NCBI RefSeq assembly: GCF_947488185.1
Contig: NZ_CANKYM010000003.1
Span: 756,873-820,872 of the forward strand
Direction: 5' to 3'
Source of the DNA: an uncultured Roseobacter sp.
GTDB taxonomy: Bacteria > Pseudomonadota > Alphaproteobacteria > Rhodobacterales > Rhodobacteraceae
DNA: 64,000 nucleotides
In this document: in pieces, positions 19,592 through 30,415 of the stretch
Layout: each line of letters opens with the position of its first letter
How positions within the stretch are numbered: position 1 is the first letter of the stretch
Program-made: the position numbers and the translations under genes
The notes under the pieces: model-generated
What the model saw: the letters and a program-made list of their open reading frames with translations, nothing else
The model's database searches: none
What the model was told of the DNA's origin: nothing

Positions 19592-20040
19592 TACGCCTCG
19601 CGTTGATCCTGATGCTGCTGGCCTGCCCGCTCTGGGCGCTGGACCCGTCCACGGCGCTGGACGACCCGGTGCTGGAGGCGCGGGCCCGCACGATTGATCA
19701 CGCCCTGCGCTGTGTGGTGTGCCAGTCGGAATCGGTGGCCTTTTCGAACGCCAACTGGGCCGAGGACGCCCGCCGCACCGTGCGCGAGCTGATCACCGAG
19801 GGGGCCAGTGATGCCGAGGTGCTGGATTTCTTCGTGGCCCGCTATGGCGAATTTGTCCTGATGTCACCGCGCGCCAGCGGGTCGACCTGGCTTTTGTGGG
19901 CGGCGGGACCGGCGATGCTGCTGCTGGCTCTGGGCGTCGGCTATGGATATCTGCGCGGGCGATCCCATGCCAAGGCGCCGCAGGAAGCAGCCCTGTCAGC
20001 GGAAGAAGAGGCGCGCCTGCGTGAAATCCTGAAAGATTGA
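19588..20040 (+). CDS. ccmH: Cytochrome c maturation thioreductase CcmH (CcmL type)
   Basis: This 150-aa protein has a signal peptide (LALILMLLACPLWA), the redox motif LRCVVCQSESVAFSNA that reduces apocytochrome cysteines, a three-helix periplasmic domain, and a C-terminal membrane anchor (WLLWAAGPAMLLLALGVGYGYL). It is the short form without the fused TPR (CcmI) domain; no ccmI is adjacent. It is translationally coupled to ccmF through ATGA. Confidence 0.95.
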   Translation: MIRLALILMLLACPLWALDPSTALDDPVLEARARTIDHALRCVVCQSESVAFSNANWAEDARRTVRELITEGASDAEVLDFFVARYGEFVLMSPRASGSTWLLWAAGPAMLLLALGVGYGYLRGRSHAKAPQEAALSAEEEARLREILKD

Positions 20041-20109
20041 CGCCTCGTTGCTCTTTTCTGAACCGGTCAGTTTGCTATGACAGGGGGCGCGGTAAGAAAA
20101 GGAAGCCAC

Positions 20110-20886
20110 ATGGACTATCAGACGCTGATCTACACGCTGCAGGATGGCGTGGCGACGATCACCCTGAACCGGGTCGAGAAGATGAATGCGCTCAGCACGC
20201 AGATGCGGGCGGAGATCGCCTATGCCGTGTCCGAGGCGGGCAAGACTGCGCGTGTGGTGGTGATCACCGGCGCGGGCAAGGCCTTTTGCTCCGGTCAGGA
20301 TCTGGGCGACCGGGTGAGTGCCGCCAACCTCGATCTGGAACGCACCCTGCGCGATGAATACCAGCCGATGCTGCACGCGATCATCGAATGCCCGGTGCCG
20401 ACCATTGCGGCGGTGAACGGCCCGGCGGCAGGGGCAGGGGCGAACCTTGCGCTGGCGGCCGATGTGGTGATCGCGGCGGAGAGCGCCTATTTCCTGCAGG
20501 CTTTCGCCCGCATTGGCCTGATCCCGGACGCCGGTGGCACCTATGTAATGCCGCGCACCATGGGCACGGCCAAGGCCATGGGGGCCGCCCTTTTTGCCGA
20601 TAAGATCAGCGCCCGGCAGGCTGATGACTGGGGCCTGATCTGGGAAGCGGTGCCGGATGCGGAATTTGACGCGCATTGGAAGGCCCGCGCGGCGCATCTG
20701 GCGCAGGGCCCGACGGCGGCCTATGCGGCGATCAAGAAGGTCATCCGGGGCAGCTGGGACAATTCGATGGAAGACCAGCTGACGCTGGAGGCCAAGCAGC
20801 AGGGCCACTGCGGCAAATCACGGGATTTCAAAGAGGGTGTCTTGGCCTTCACCGAAAAACGCCCCGCCCAGTTCGAAGGCCGCTAG
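20110..20886 (+). CDS. Enoyl-CoA hydratase/isomerase, PaaG-like
   Basis: This is a 258-aa crotonase-fold enzyme. The oxyanion-hole segments are ITGAGKAFCSGQDL and NGPAAGAGANLALAAD, and FARIGLIPDAGGTYVMPR carries the region of the catalytic acid. The C-terminal KSRDFKEGVLAFTEKRPAQF closely follows the 2-(1,2-epoxy-1,2-dihydrophenyl)acetyl-CoA isomerase PaaG. No other phenylacetate genes are in the window, although an indolepyruvate oxidoreductase that makes aryl-acetyl-CoA is 7 kb away. I start at 20110, after GGAAG. Exact substrate specificity is unproven. Confidence 0.85.
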   Translation: MDYQTLIYTLQDGVATITLNRVEKMNALSTQMRAEIAYAVSEAGKTARVVVITGAGKAFCSGQDLGDRVSAANLDLERTLRDEYQPMLHAIIECPVPTIAAVNGPAAGAGANLALAADVVIAAESAYFLQAFARIGLIPDAGGTYVMPRTMGTAKAMGAALFADKISARQADDWGLIWEAVPDAEFDAHWKARAAHLAQGPTAAYAAIKKVIRGSWDNSMEDQLTLEAKQQGHCGKSRDFKEGVLAFTEKRPAQFEGR

Positions 20887-20888
20887 GG

Positions 20889-21200
20889 TCAGTCCCTGGC
20901 GGTCACGAAACGTTCTACAAGCAGTACATCGTCCACAGTCAGCCGCGGACCATCGGCACAGGCAACAATGGCCACGGCCACGCCGTTTGCATGCACGGTC
21001 TGCACCCCACCTGAAACGTCGGTGATGGTGATGGTGGGCGGTGCCTCTCCCTTGTCGTAAACCACGGCGATCTTGTCCTCATCCTCGGCCACGTCGGGGA
21101 TAATCGCCCCTTCGAGTCCGCTGGCGGGGCCCGTGGTCACCGGCATCCGCCGCGCCAGAGGGGTAGTTTTCTGATAAGAGCCGTCCATCTGTCGTGTCAT
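20889..21200 (-). CDS. Orphan RTX-like C-terminal tail, probable gene remnant
   Basis: This ORF of about 103 aa starts at ATG 21200 (GAGG five bases upstream) and ends 2 bp from the convergent hydratase stop. Residues from about 40 to the end (IPDVAEDEDKIAVVYD, TITITDVSGGVQTV, LTVDDVLLVERF) read like the last repeat-free domain of Rhodobacteraceae hemolysin-type calcium-binding proteins, which carries the type I secretion signal. The nonapeptide repeats expected upstream are absent. It is therefore either a short secreted protein or the surviving 3' end of a deleted large RTX gene. The frame can be extended to 21287 without added domain sense. Confidence 0.5.
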   Translation of the reverse strand: MTRQMDGSYQKTTPLARRMPVTTGPASGLEGAIIPDVAEDEDKIAVVYDKGEAPPTITITDVSGGVQTVHANGVAVAIVACADGPRLTVDDVLLVERFVTARD

Positions 21201-21592
21201 CCGCGCCTCGCAACAATACCATTCCGCGATGATGCGCCCTGCACATGCGGGTGCCTGACGCACCCAACCCCGCGTAACCCAATTCAACTGGCGCAGAAAA
21301 CCTCGTCCTTCGAAATCCTACCGAAATATGGCAGGGATCGACGGGTCGGTCTGCGCACCCGACGCCTCTACCTAAAGGGTCGTGATCCAAAGGGTCAAGA
21401 AATGCGGTTTATTATGCAGAGGTCCGAAACAATGACACATTTCGAACACATTTCGCTGAAGGATTGAGAGACAGTCCGCGCCGCAAATATCGGTAATCTC
21501 AGCAGAAAGGGCGCTTTGTCCACAGCGACACTCTCAGGTGATTCGCCTGTTGCGGGGCCCCGCGCCGGCACATGCCGACGCAGGACGGTTTG
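21201..21592. other. Gene-free 392-bp stretch before gltA stop
   Basis: I see no convincing ORF here. A 20-base hairpin at 21562-21581 (8-bp arms with one G-T pair, ACAT loop) lies just past the gltA stop on the minus strand and may be its terminator, though no T-run follows. The rest, including an AT-richer part around 21400-21470, shows no recognised element and could be the decayed upstream part of the RTX remnant. Confidence 0.5.
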
Positions 21593-22888
21593 TCAGCGGT
21601 TTTCGATGTCGATGTAGTTGCGCGAGGTCTCGCCAAGGTAAAGCTGGCGCGGGCGACCAATCTTGTTCTGCGGATCAGCGATCATCTCTTTCCACTGCGA
21701 AATCCAGCCGACCGTGCGGCTCAGCGCAAAGATTGGCGTGAACATCGACGTGGGAAAGCCCATCGCCTCTAGGATGATGCCGGAATAGAAATCCACATTC
21801 GGGAAGAGCTTTTTCTCCGCGAAATACGGGTCGGCCAGTGCTGCGGCTTCCAGCTCCTTGGCGACCTGCAGAATCGGGTTGTTTTCCACACCCAACAGGT
21901 CCAGCACCTCGTCAGCGGATTGCTTCATCACCTTGGCGCGGGGGTCGAAGTTCTTGTAAACCCGGTGACCAAAGCCCATCAGGCGGAAGGGATCCTCTTT
22001 GTCCTTCGCGCGGGCGATGAATTCGGGGATGCGGTCCACGGTCCCGATCTCGTTCAGCATCTCCAGGCAGGCCTGGTTCGCCCCGCCATGTGCCGGGCCC
22101 CAGAGGCAGGCAATACCGGCTGCGATGCAGGCAAAGGGGTTCGCGCCTGAAGAGGACGCCAGACGCACCGTGGAGGTGGACGCGTTCTGCTCATGATCCG
22201 CGTGCAGGGTAAAGATCCGGTCCATCGCACGGCTGAGGATCGGATTGACCTCATAATCTTCGGCAGGCACGGCAAAGCACATGCGCAGGAAGTTGGAGGC
22301 ATAATCCAGATCATTGCGCGGGTAAACGAAGGGTTGGCCGATTGTGTACTTATAAGCCATCGCGGCAATCGTCGGCATCTTGGCAATCAGGCGGATCGAG
22401 GCGACCTCGCGCTGCCATGGATCGGCAATATCGGTGCTGTCGTGATAGAAGGCGGACATCGCGCCGACCACGCCGACCATAACGGCCATGGGGTGCGCAT
22501 CCCGGCGGAAACCGCGGAAAAAGTTCATCATCTGCTCGTGCAGCATGGTGTGATTGGTCACACGGCTCTCGAAATCCTCCAGCTGCGCGGGCGAGGGAAG
22601 CTCGCCGTAGAGCATCAGGTAGCAGACCTCCAGGTAATGCGACATGCCGGCCAGCTGGTCGATGGGATAGCCCCGGTGCAGCAGCTCGCCTTTGTCACCG
22701 TCGATGAAGGTGATGGTGCTATCGCAGCTTGCGGTCGAGGTGAAACCGGGATCATAGGTGAACACCCCGGCCTGAGCATAGAGTTTACGGATATCAACCA
22801 CGTCCGGCCCGGCCGTCGGGGAAAAGATCGGCAGATCGTACTCCTTGCCGTCAATGCTCAGCTTTGCAGATTTTGTGCTTTCGGCCAT
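21593..22888 (-). CDS. gltA: Citrate synthase
   Basis: The enzyme condenses acetyl-CoA and oxaloacetate at the entry of the TCA cycle. The 431-aa protein is the hexameric type II form. Signature parts are [50 protein letters not shown] with the catalytic histidine, [16 protein letters not shown], and [16 protein letters not shown] with the catalytic aspartate. I start at ATG 22888 after GGAAGGA; an in-frame ATG at 22951 has no site and adds basic filler. The gltX stop lies 87 bp upstream. Confidence 0.97.
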   Translation of the reverse strand: MAESTKSAKLSIDGKEYDLPIFSPTAGPDVVDIRKLYAQAGVFTYDPGFTSTASCDSTITFIDGDKGELLHRGYPIDQLAGMSHYLEVCYLMLYGELPSPAQLEDFESRVTNHTMLHEQMMNFFRGFRRDAHPMAVMVGVVGAMSAFYHDSTDIADPWQREVASIRLIAKMPTIAAMAYKYTIGQPFVYPRNDLDYASNFLRMCFAVPAEDYEVNPILSRAMDRIFTLHADHEQNASTSTVRLASSSGANPFACIAAGIACLWGPAHGGANQACLEMLNEIGTVDRIPEFIARAKDKEDPFRLMGFGHRVYKNFDPRAKVMKQSADEVLDLLGVENNPILQVAKELEAAALADPYFAEKKLFPNVDFYSGIILEAMGFPTSMFTPIFALSRTVGWISQWKEMIADPQNKIGRPRQLYLGETSRNYIDIENR

Positions 22889-22975
22889 GGGACGTCCTTC
22901 CTGTCTTGCTCGCGGGCGCACCCGCCATCCGGCTCTTGATGCAGGGCGCATCGGGCCAATTCCTTGCGCAGGGTA

Positions 22976-24385
22976 TTACCCGGCGTCTTCAGCTGCATCT
23001 GTCAAACGGGCGAGGGTCTCTTCTTGGCCCAGAACCAGCATCATGTCGAATACCGAAGGTGTGACCGCCCGGCCTGCAAGCGCTGCGCGCAGAGGCCCGG
23101 CCAGTTTCCCGAACTTGGTGTCCTTGCTTGCCGCAAAAGCGTTCAGGAGGCCCTCCAGATTTTCTCTGTCCCAGCTATCAGTTTGCAACTGCGGCGTCAA
23201 ATCCTTGAGTATACCACGGGATACCGTATCAAGGTTCTTGGCTGCTTTCTCGTCCGGTTCTACAGGGCGGGAGGTTAACGCAAACTGTGCTTTATCAAGG
23301 AGTTCGGGTAAGGTCTTCGCACGCTCTTTCACGCAGTACATGGCGCGCAGCAAGGCGTCTGACTGCGCGTCCGTCAACGCAGGTTCTCCTGCCGCGACAC
23401 GGTATTCCGCAATTTCCTGCTGCAACGCGGCATCATCGGATTGTGCGATATGCTGGCCCGACAGGTTTTCCAGCTTTTTGAGGTCAAACCGCGCCGGGCT
23501 TTTGCCGATTCCATCCAGATCGAACCAGTCGCGGGCCTGCGCATCGGTAAAAAATTCGTCATCGCCATGGCTCCACCCCAGTCGGGCGAGGTAGTTGCGC
23601 ATGCCCGCTGCCGGGTAACCCATCGCCTGATATTCCTGTGCGCCTAATGCGCCGTGGCGTTTCGACAGTTTCTTGCCATCGGGTCCGTGGATCAGCGGGA
23701 TATGCGCCCAGACCGGCACATCCCAGCCCATCGCCTCGTAGATCATCATCTGGCGCGCGGCATTATTGAGGTGATCGTCCCCCCGGATCACATGGGTCAC
23801 GCCCATATCATGGTCATCGACAACAACCGCCAGCATGTAGACGGGCGTGCCATCGGAACGTAACAGCACCATGTCATCGAGTTGGTCGTTGCGGATGGTG
23901 ACATCGCCCTGCACGCGGTCCCGGATCACGGTTTCGCCCGATTGCGGTGCCTTGATCCGGATCACATAGGGTGCATCGGGATGGGTGCTTGGGTCCGCAT
24001 CGCGCCACGGGGAGCGGTAGAGCGTGCTTTTGCCTTCGGCGCGCGCGGCTTCACGAAAGGCGGTGATGTCTTCCTGCGTGGCAAAGCATTTGTAGGCTTT
24101 GCCGGCGGCCAGCAACTCCTCGGCCACGGCGGCGTGACGGGGCGCGTTTTCGAACTGGCTGACGATCTCGCCATCGTGATCGAGACCCAGCCACGCCATG
24201 CCCTGAAGGATGGCGGCTGTGGCTTCGGGGGTGGAGCGGGCGCGATCCGTATCCTCGATCCGCAGCAGGAACTTGCCGCCACGTCCTCGCGCATAAAGCC
24301 AGTTAAAGAGCGCCGTGCGCGCGCCCCCAATATGCAGGAAACCGGTGGGAGAGGGCGCGAAACGGGTGACAACGGGCGCGGACAT
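22976..24385 (-). CDS. gltX: Glutamyl-tRNA synthetase
   Basis: This class I aminoacyl-tRNA synthetase of 469 aa has the HIGH-type motif in [22 protein letters not shown] and the KMSKS-type motif in [15 protein letters not shown]. The C-terminal helical anticodon-binding domain is present. In Rhodobacteraceae two gltX paralogues are common; which one this is cannot be decided here. It lies upstream of gltA on the same strand and is divergent from comEC. Confidence 0.96.
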   Translation of the reverse strand: MSAPVVTRFAPSPTGFLHIGGARTALFNWLYARGRGGKFLLRIEDTDRARSTPEATAAILQGMAWLGLDHDGEIVSQFENAPRHAAVAEELLAAGKAYKCFATQEDITAFREAARAEGKSTLYRSPWRDADPSTHPDAPYVIRIKAPQSGETVIRDRVQGDVTIRNDQLDDMVLLRSDGTPVYMLAVVVDDHDMGVTHVIRGDDHLNNAARQMMIYEAMGWDVPVWAHIPLIHGPDGKKLSKRHGALGAQEYQAMGYPAAGMRNYLARLGWSHGDDEFFTDAQARDWFDLDGIGKSPARFDLKKLENLSGQHIAQSDDAALQQEIAEYRVAAGEPALTDAQSDALLRAMYCVKERAKTLPELLDKAQFALTSRPVEPDEKAAKNLDTVSRGILKDLTPQLQTDSWDRENLEGLLNAFAASKDTKFGKLAGPLRAALAGRAVTPSVFDMMLVLGQEETLARLTDAAEDAG

Positions 24386-24474
24386 GCAGGTGTTTACCTT
24401 TCAGTAACCATGAGGGGCGTAAATCTAGAGTGTCTGTCTATCCAGTGCGCTAACCGGGGGCAAGGAGGTGCTGC

Positions 24475-26523
24475 GTGACACGGATCCGGGCCATTTTGCT
24501 CGATCAACGCGGGTCGCTCTTTGAATGGGTCCCGGTGTGTCTTGCCATTGGCATCGGCCTCTACTTTCTGCTGCGGTTCGAACCTTCCACCGTCTTTCTG
24601 GCCAGCGTGGGCTTGGGTGCCTTTCTGATCCTGCTGGCGGGCCGGTGGTTGGGGGAGGCGTTCAGCCCGCTGGCCATCGCCCTTGTCCTTGTCGCATCTG
24701 GTTTCCTGCTGGCGGCCTACCGGGCGCATGATGTGGCAAGCCCGGTCATGGGCTGGCGGTACTACGGACCCGTCGAGGGGCGTGTGGTCAATCTGGACCG
24801 CAGCAGCTCAGATGCGCTGCGCGTGACATTGGATCAGGTGGTATTGGAGCGGGTCTCGCCCCAACGTACGCCGGAGCGGGTGCGCATCTCGCTGCACGGC
24901 GATCAGAGCCTCAGCATCGCCCCGGCACCGGGCCTGCGTGTCATGACCACGGCGCATCTCTCCCCGCCGGGCGGACCGGTGGAACCGGGGGGATTTGATT
25001 TCCAGCGCCACGCCTGGTTCGGGCAATTGGGCGGGGTCGGTTACACGCGGGTGCCGCTGCTGGCAATCGCACCACCCCAGGATGATCAACTGGAATTGGC
25101 TGTGTTCCGGGTGCGGATGGCCGTTGCCAAACGCATGCTGGATATTCTGCCCGGTGACGTGGGCGGATTTGCCGTCGCGGTCACCACCGGTGCGCGCAGT
25201 TCGATCAGCCAGGAAGCGCTCGATGACCTGCGCGCCAGCAATCTGGCGCATCTGCTGGCAATTTCCGGGCTGCACATGGGCCTGTTGACCGGGTTCGTCT
25301 TTGCCCTGCTGCGCCTGACAATCGCGCTGGTCCCGCCTTTGGCACTGCGGGTGCCTGCGCGCAAACTGGCGGCGGGCGGCGCGCTGATCGTGGCCTCCGG
25401 CTATCTGGCCCTGTCGGGCGGCAATGTCGCAACCGAACGGGCGTTCATCATGGTGGCCGTGGCGCTGACGGCGCTGATGCTGAACCGTCGGGCGATTTCC
25501 CTGCGCGCCGTCGCCATCGCTGCCACGATTGTCCTGCTCTTGCGGCCCGAAGCCTTGCTTGGTCCGGGGTTCCAGATGTCTTTCGCCGCCACGACCGCCC
25601 TTGTCGCGGTCTTTGGATACATGCGCGATCACCGCATCGGCATGGGGCCGAAATGGGCCAAGCCCGTTGTCGCGGTGTTGATTTCCTCAGGGGTGGCCGG
25701 GTTGGCCACGGCGCCCATCGGGGCTGCGCATTTCAACGCGATTTCGCATTACGGGCTGCTGGCCAACCTGACGTCGGTGCCGATGATGGGCACGGTGGTG
25801 ATCCCCGCTGCCGTGCTGGCGCTGATCCTGGCTCCTCTCGGGCTGGACTGGATCGGGTTGTGGATCATGGGGGTCGGGCTGCGCTGGATCCTCTGGGTGG
25901 GCAGTTTCGTGGCCAATCTGGATGGCGCGCGCTCCTTTGTCCATGGACCCGAAGTCATTGTCTTGCCGATGATTGCCCTCGGCTTCTTATGGCTCTGCCT
26001 GTGGCAGGGGCGGACGCGGCTGATCGGGGTTGCGCCTGTGCTTGTCGCCTTCTGGCTCTGGGCCACGACGGATCGCCCGGTAGGCCTGATCGCCGAGAAT
26101 GGCGCGCTTGTGGGGGTGATGACGGATCAGGGCCGTGCGCTCAGCAAGGCCAAGGGCGCAGGCTTTGTCGCGCAGAACTGGCTTGAGAATGACGGCGATG
26201 CGACCGATCAGTTCACGGCGGCCGCGCGTTGGCCCGAGACACCCGCAGCCCCTCTGCCGGGGGGCATCGGTGTGACCCACTTGTCCGGCAAAAAGGCGGT
26301 TGCGGCTTTTGACGGATGCGCCGAGGGGCAGATTGTCGTCGCCAATCAGGACCTGCCGAAACGCGCGTCATCTTGCATCCTACTTGACCCGGAACGTCTA
26401 CAGGACATGGGGGCCGTTGCCATCATGCAGAGCGGAGATGGGGTGCGCCTGAGTTCCGTTCGTGACCGGACGGGCGACAGGCTCTGGACCCCGTGGTACC
26501 GCGACAAGATGCGCCGTCAGTAA
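24475..26523 (+). CDS. ComEC/Rec2-family competence membrane protein
   Basis: This 682-aa polytopic membrane protein starts at a GTG with GGAGG 8 bases upstream. The N-terminal part contains helices and a short periplasmic OB-like domain ([20 protein letters not shown]). The competence core begins around residue 215, including [15 protein letters not shown], a family signature, with many membrane helices. The C-terminal 170 residues lack the HxHxDH metallo-beta-lactamase motif found in the long ComEC form, so this is the shorter type. It should form the inner-membrane channel for single-stranded DNA uptake. Its stop overlaps the convergent lexA stop by 7 bp. Confidence 0.9.
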   Translation: MTRIRAILLDQRGSLFEWVPVCLAIGIGLYFLLRFEPSTVFLASVGLGAFLILLAGRWLGEAFSPLAIALVLVASGFLLAAYRAHDVASPVMGWRYYGPVEGRVVNLDRSSSDALRVTLDQVVLERVSPQRTPERVRISLHGDQSLSIAPAPGLRVMTTAHLSPPGGPVEPGGFDFQRHAWFGQLGGVGYTRVPLLAIAPPQDDQLELAVFRVRMAVAKRMLDILPGDVGGFAVAVTTGARSSISQEALDDLRASNLAHLLAISGLHMGLLTGFVFALLRLTIALVPPLALRVPARKLAAGGALIVASGYLALSGGNVATERAFIMVAVALTALMLNRRAISLRAVAIAATIVLLLRPEALLGPGFQMSFAATTALVAVFGYMRDHRIGMGPKWAKPVVAVLISSGVAGLATAPIGAAHFNAISHYGLLANLTSVPMMGTVVIPAAVLALILAPLGLDWIGLWIMGVGLRWILWVGSFVANLDGARSFVHGPEVIVLPMIALGFLWLCLWQGRTRLIGVAPVLVAFWLWATTDRPVGLIAENGALVGVMTDQGRALSKAKGAGFVAQNWLENDGDATDQFTAAARWPETPAAPLPGGIGVTHLSGKKAVAAFDGCAEGQIVVANQDLPKRASSCILLDPERLQDMGAVAIMQSGDGVRLSSVRDRTGDRLWTPWYRDKMRRQ

Positions 26524-27218
26524 GTGCGGATCAACCCAACGAGCTTGCCCTGCACCTTGACCTGATCTTCGTTGAAAATGCGGGTCTCATAGGCCGGGTT
26601 GGCCGCCTCCAGAGCAATCGCATTGCCCTTGCGCATATAGCGTTTCAGCGTTGCTTCGTGATCTTCGACCAGGGCCACGACGATGTCGCCGTTATCTGCC
26701 ACGTTCGTCTCTTTGATGACGACCACATCGCCATTGTTGATCCCGGCGTCGATCATCGAGTCGCCGCGCACTTCCAACGCATAGTGCTCTCCGGAGCCGG
26801 ACAGCATCTGACCGGGAACCGCGACACTTTGGGAATGCTGACTGATGGCCTCAATCGGCACGCCCGCTGCGATCCGACCCATTAAGGGTACCTCGGTCGC
26901 CGCCACAGGGCGGACAGATTGTGCATTTGCGGGCATCGGCGCGTCCGGTTTGTCGCCATCAATGACACGCGGCGCAAAGCCGGAGGTCGAAGCGCCGCCG
27001 AGGCTTTCGGGCAATTTGACAATCTCGATGGCGCGCGCGCGGTGGGCGAGGCGGCGGATAAACCCGCGTTCCTCCAGCGCCGTGATCAACCGATGGATGC
27101 CGGACTTCGACCGCAGGTCGAGGGCCTCCTTCATTTCATCGAAACTGGGCGGCACGCCATCGCGTTGCACGCGCTTGTGAATGAATTCCAGTAAATCCAA
27201 CTGCTTCTTGGTGAGCAT
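26517..27218 (-). CDS. lexA: SOS repressor LexA
   Basis: This 233-aa protein begins [16 protein letters not shown] with a winged helix-turn-helix ([20 protein letters not shown]). The self-cleavage site is the Ala-Gly bond in [11 protein letters not shown], the nucleophilic serine lies in GDSMIDAGI, and the lysine general base is in [10 protein letters not shown]. The start at 27218 follows GGAGG by 8 bases; an in-frame ATG at 27248 overlaps the control region and is less likely. An alphaproteobacterial SOS box lies 33 bp upstream, indicating self-regulation. Confidence 0.97.
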   Translation of the reverse strand: MLTKKQLDLLEFIHKRVQRDGVPPSFDEMKEALDLRSKSGIHRLITALEERGFIRRLAHRARAIEIVKLPESLGGASTSGFAPRVIDGDKPDAPMPANAQSVRPVAATEVPLMGRIAAGVPIEAISQHSQSVAVPGQMLSGSGEHYALEVRGDSMIDAGINNGDVVVIKETNVADNGDIVVALVEDHEATLKRYMRKGNAIALEAANPAYETRIFNEDQVKVQGKLVGLIRTY

Positions 27219-27250
27219 CTCATGGTCCTCCGACGCCTGAATTAACATTT

Positions 27251-27265
27251 GTTCTAGAGATGTTC
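27251..27265. promoter_or_regulatory. LexA operator (alphaproteobacterial SOS box)
   Basis: The direct repeat GTTC-TAGAGAT-GTTC matches the alphaproteobacterial LexA site GTTC-N7-GTTC (GAAC-N7-GAAC on the lexA coding strand). It sits between the moeA stop and the lexA start, which is where a self-regulating operator is expected. It would repress lexA separately from the moa/trp genes that run towards it from upstream. Confidence 0.9.
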
Positions 27266-27284
27266 CCGTTTTGTGTCAACGGTT

Positions 27285-28457
27285 TCAGAGCGGCAGATAG
27301 GAAATCCGCTCACCTGGATCGCGCGCGGGGTCATGCGGCGGGCGGACCAAAAGCGCATTGGCGCGTGCCAGAATGCTGAGCAGAGAGCTGTCCTGCTGAT
27401 CGAAGGCGCGAAGGCCATCCGATGCGACGGTCGCGCGCATGTAATGTTCGCGTGGGCCATTTGCGGGCAGGGCGGCGGCAAGCGTCGTCTGCATTTGGGG
27501 TGCGGGATGCGCCCCGAGGCCCAGCATGGCGCGGATCACGGGCGCAACAAACACCTTGCCACACACCAGCGCGGAGACCGGGTTGCCGGGAAGGCCGATC
27601 ATCGGCGTGCCGTTCAACCGCCCGGCCATCAAGGGTTTGCCGGGGCGCATCGCAACCTTGTAAAAGGATTGTTGCATGCCAAGCTCTTCGGCAACGGGCG
27701 CCACCAGATCATGATCGCCGACAGACGCGCCGCCAATGGTGACAATCAGATCGGCGGTGGCGGCCAGTTGAAACGCCGTTTTCAGCGAGGCCGCTGTGTC
27801 CCGCGCGATGGGGATGAGGCGGGCATCTGCCCCCTCGGCCTCCAGTTGCGCGGCAAGCCCAAAGGTGTTGGAGGCGATGATCTGATCGGGGCCGGGTGTC
27901 TCTCCCGGCATGACAAGCTCGTCGCCCGTGGCCATGATCGCCACCGAGGGGCGGCGGATCACCGGTACCTGCGCGATGTTCATCGCCGCCAGCAGGGCCA
28001 CATCGGAAGGGCGAAGACGCCGGGGCGCTGTCATGCTGTCCCCCGCTTTGAAATCGACGCCGGCGGGGCGGACGTTGTCCTTGCCATCCATGTCGCGGTT
28101 CAGCGTAATCAGATCGCCGCGCCGGGTGACGTCCTCCTGAATGACAACGAAATCCGTTTCGTCTGGCACCGGGGCACCAGTAAAAATACGCACGCATTGG
28201 CCGGGGCCGACCTTGCCGTCAAACGCGTGCCCTGCCGCCGCTTCGCCGACGACTTTGAACATCGCATCCGGTTCAACCTCTGCGCGGCGCAGCGCATAGC
28301 CGTCCATGGAAGACGCATGAAAGGGCGGCTGGGTGCGGCTGGCCTGAACATCCTGCGCCAGAACACGGCCCGCCGCCGCGCGCAGCGGCACGGTTTCCGT
28401 GCCCATCGGGTCCGCCAGAGCAAACAGATGCGCCAGCGCCTCGGCAACCGGTATCAT
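27285..28457 (-). CDS. moeA: Molybdopterin molybdotransferase
   Basis: MoeA inserts molybdate into adenylated molybdopterin. The 390-aa protein has [17 protein letters not shown] near residue 40, [15 protein letters not shown], the [10 protein letters not shown] loop of the molybdopterin-binding domain, and [27 protein letters not shown]. The start overlaps the moaC stop by 4 bp (ATGA), so the two are coupled. It is followed by lexA in the same direction, with the SOS box between them. Confidence 0.96.
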   Translation of the reverse strand: MIPVAEALAHLFALADPMGTETVPLRAAAGRVLAQDVQASRTQPPFHASSMDGYALRRAEVEPDAMFKVVGEAAAGHAFDGKVGPGQCVRIFTGAPVPDETDFVVIQEDVTRRGDLITLNRDMDGKDNVRPAGVDFKAGDSMTAPRRLRPSDVALLAAMNIAQVPVIRRPSVAIMATGDELVMPGETPGPDQIIASNTFGLAAQLEAEGADARLIPIARDTAASLKTAFQLAATADLIVTIGGASVGDHDLVAPVAEELGMQQSFYKVAMRPGKPLMAGRLNGTPMIGLPGNPVSALVCGKVFVAPVIRAMLGLGAHPAPQMQTTLAAALPANGPREHYMRATVASDGLRAFDQQDSSLLSILARANALLVRPPHDPARDPGERISYLPL

Positions 28458-28933
28458 GACGCCTCGAACCGGCCGGATTTGCCGCCATCTTTCAGAACCA
28501 CACGCAGGTCGGTGATCTGCATGGCCTTGTCGACGGCCTTCGCCATGTCATAGATCGTCAACGCCGTGATGGAGGCTGCTGTCAGCGCTTCCATTTCTAC
28601 CCCGGTCTGGCCGGTTGTCTTCACCGTCGCTTCGATTTCAAAGCCGGGCAGCGCAGGATCGGGCGCAAATTCCACGGAAACCTTTGTGATGGGCAGCGGG
28701 TGACAGAGCGGAATGAGGTCTGAGGTGCGCTTGGCCGCCATGATCCCCGCCAGCCGTGCAACCCCGAGGACGTCGCCCTTCTTGGCGCGCCCTTCTGAAA
28801 TGATATCAAAGGTTTCCGACGCCATCTTAACGTTGCAGCGTGCCGTCGCAATCCGGTCGGTGACCGGCTTTTCGCCGACATCCACCATATGCGCGTCGCC
28901 CTTGCCGTCAAAGTGGGTGAGCTTGCCGGCCAT
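28454..28933 (-). CDS. moaC: Cyclic pyranopterin monophosphate synthase
   Basis: This enzyme performs the second step of molybdopterin synthesis, downstream of MoaA. The 159-aa protein has the family markers [31 protein letters not shown] and [21 protein letters not shown] start at ATG 28933, giving MAGKLTHFD; the frame extends to 28993 within the trpC gene without support. The gap to trpC is 1 bp, so it belongs to the trp operon transcript. Confidence 0.96.
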   Translation of the reverse strand: MAGKLTHFDGKGDAHMVDVGEKPVTDRIATARCNVKMASETFDIISEGRAKKGDVLGVARLAGIMAAKRTSDLIPLCHPLPITKVSVEFAPDPALPGFEIEATVKTTGQTGVEMEALTAASITALTIYDMAKAVDKAMQITDLRVVLKDGGKSGRFEAS

Positions 28934-28934
28934 G

Positions 28935-29747
28935 CTACATGCCTCCAGCCGTGATCGGGTTGGCCAGAAGATCGCGCGTGGCCTGTTCCACATCCTCTTG
29001 CCGCATCAGGCTTTCCCCGATCAGGAAAATCCGCGCGCCATACTGCGCCATATCCGCCAAATCCGCGGGCGTACCCAGGCCCGATTCCGCGACGATCAAC
29101 CGATCCTCCGGCACCCGGCGGGACAGGGTGCGCGTCGTATCCAGGGATGTCTCAAAGGTCTTGAGATTGCGGTTGTTGATGCCGATGAGGCGGCTTTTCA
29201 GCCGCCCGGCCCGGTCCAGTTCCGCCTCGTCGTGGACTTCAAGCAGCGCATCCATGCCCCATTCGGTCGCGGCCTCTTCCAATTCCTCGGCCTGCTCGTC
29301 GCTGACAGAGGCCATGATGATCAGGATGCAATCGGCGCCAAGCGCGCGGGCTTCGGCAACCTGATAGGGATCGTACATGAAATCCTTGCGCAGCGCGGGC
29401 AGGTCACAGGCACCGCGTGCGGCAACCAGAAACTCCTTGGCGCCCTGGAAACTCGGCGTGTCGGTCAGCACGGAAAGACAGGTTGCTCCCCCCTCGGCAT
29501 AGGCCTGCGCCAAGGCGGCGGGGTCGAAATCCTCCCGAATCAACCCTTTGGACGGGCTGGCTTTTTTCACTTCCGCAACCAACCCATAGCCATGGATCGA
29601 GGCATGATGCAGCGCATCGGCAAAGGGGCGCACGGGGGGCGCTTCGCGTGCTTCGGCCTCCACCTCTGCAAGCGGTTTGGCGGCCTTGTCGGCGGCCACT
29701 TCCTCCAGCTTGTAGGCCTTGATCTTGTCGAGAATGGTTTCAGTCAT
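28935..29747 (-). CDS. trpC: Indole-3-glycerol phosphate synthase
   Basis: This TIM-barrel enzyme of tryptophan synthesis is 270 aa long and not fused to TrpF. Typical parts are [13 protein letters not shown] with the catalytic lysine, [41 protein letters not shown] and [11 protein letters not shown]. The start at 29747 (MTETILDKI) overlaps the ung stop by 4 bp. It is separated from trpD by ung, which is unusual. Confidence 0.96.
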   Translation of the reverse strand: MTETILDKIKAYKLEEVAADKAAKPLAEVEAEAREAPPVRPFADALHHASIHGYGLVAEVKKASPSKGLIREDFDPAALAQAYAEGGATCLSVLTDTPSFQGAKEFLVAARGACDLPALRKDFMYDPYQVAEARALGADCILIIMASVSDEQAEELEEAATEWGMDALLEVHDEAELDRAGRLKSRLIGINNRNLKTFETSLDTTRTLSRRVPEDRLIVAESGLGTPADLADMAQYGARIFLIGESLMRQEDVEQATRDLLANPITAGGM

Positions 29748-30415
29748 GGTGCCTCCGGCGGGTTGGCCCAATTTATGGCGCGGTCACCACGAGCCTGCAA
29801 CCACGCATTGGTGCGACTGAACGGGCGAGAGCTAAAAAAACCACGCCGCGCGGAGAGAGGCGACGGATGGGCCGTTTCGATCTTGAGATTGACGTCCGCA
29901 TCAACCCCCAGAGCCGCTTTATGCGCACCCGCCCCCCAAAGCAGATAGGCACGGGGCTGATCGGACAAACGGTCCAGCACTTGCGTGGTCAGCGCCTGCC
30001 ATCCCAGTTTATCGTGCCCCTTGGCCTCGCCTGCGGGGACCGTGAGCACGGTGTTGAGCAGCAAAACGCCCTGATCGGCCCAAAAACCAAGGTCTGCGGT
30101 GCGCGGGCGTGTGCCGATATCCTCCTGCATCTCTTTGAAAATATTGTTCAATGAGCGGGGAAGTGGCCGTGTGTCCGCATCGGCGGAGAACGCCAGGCCA
30201 TGGGCATGTCCGGGCGTCGGATAGGGGTCCTGTCCGAGGATGATGACCCGCGCGTCACCGGGTTGAACCTGCTCCAGGGCGCGGAACACCTGGGGCGCGG
30301 GCGGCAGGATCTGGCGCGTGTCTGCGGCCAGCTGTTCCTGCAAGTACGGCCAGGTCTCCGTAAAAAAAGGCAGGCTACGCCATTGCCCCAACGCGCTGAG
30401 AGAGTAACCGCTCAC
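29744..30415 (-). CDS. ung: Uracil-DNA glycosylase, family 1
   Basis: The enzyme removes uracil from DNA to start base-excision repair. At 223 aa it has the water-activating motif as [20 protein letters not shown] and the DNA-intercalation motif [13 protein letters not shown]. The usual GQDPYH motif has proline in place of histidine, while the catalytic aspartate and thymine-excluding tyrosine are kept. It starts at a GTG overlapping the trpD stop (GTGA) and ends overlapping the trpC start (ATGA), so it is translationally embedded in the tryptophan operon. Confidence 0.93.
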   Translation of the reverse strand: MSGYSLSALGQWRSLPFFTETWPYLQEQLAADTRQILPPAPQVFRALEQVQPGDARVIILGQDPYPTPGHAHGLAFSADADTRPLPRSLNNIFKEMQEDIGTRPRTADLGFWADQGVLLLNTVLTVPAGEAKGHDKLGWQALTTQVLDRLSDQPRAYLLWGAGAHKAALGVDADVNLKIETAHPSPLSARRGFFSSRPFSRTNAWLQARGDRAINWANPPEAP

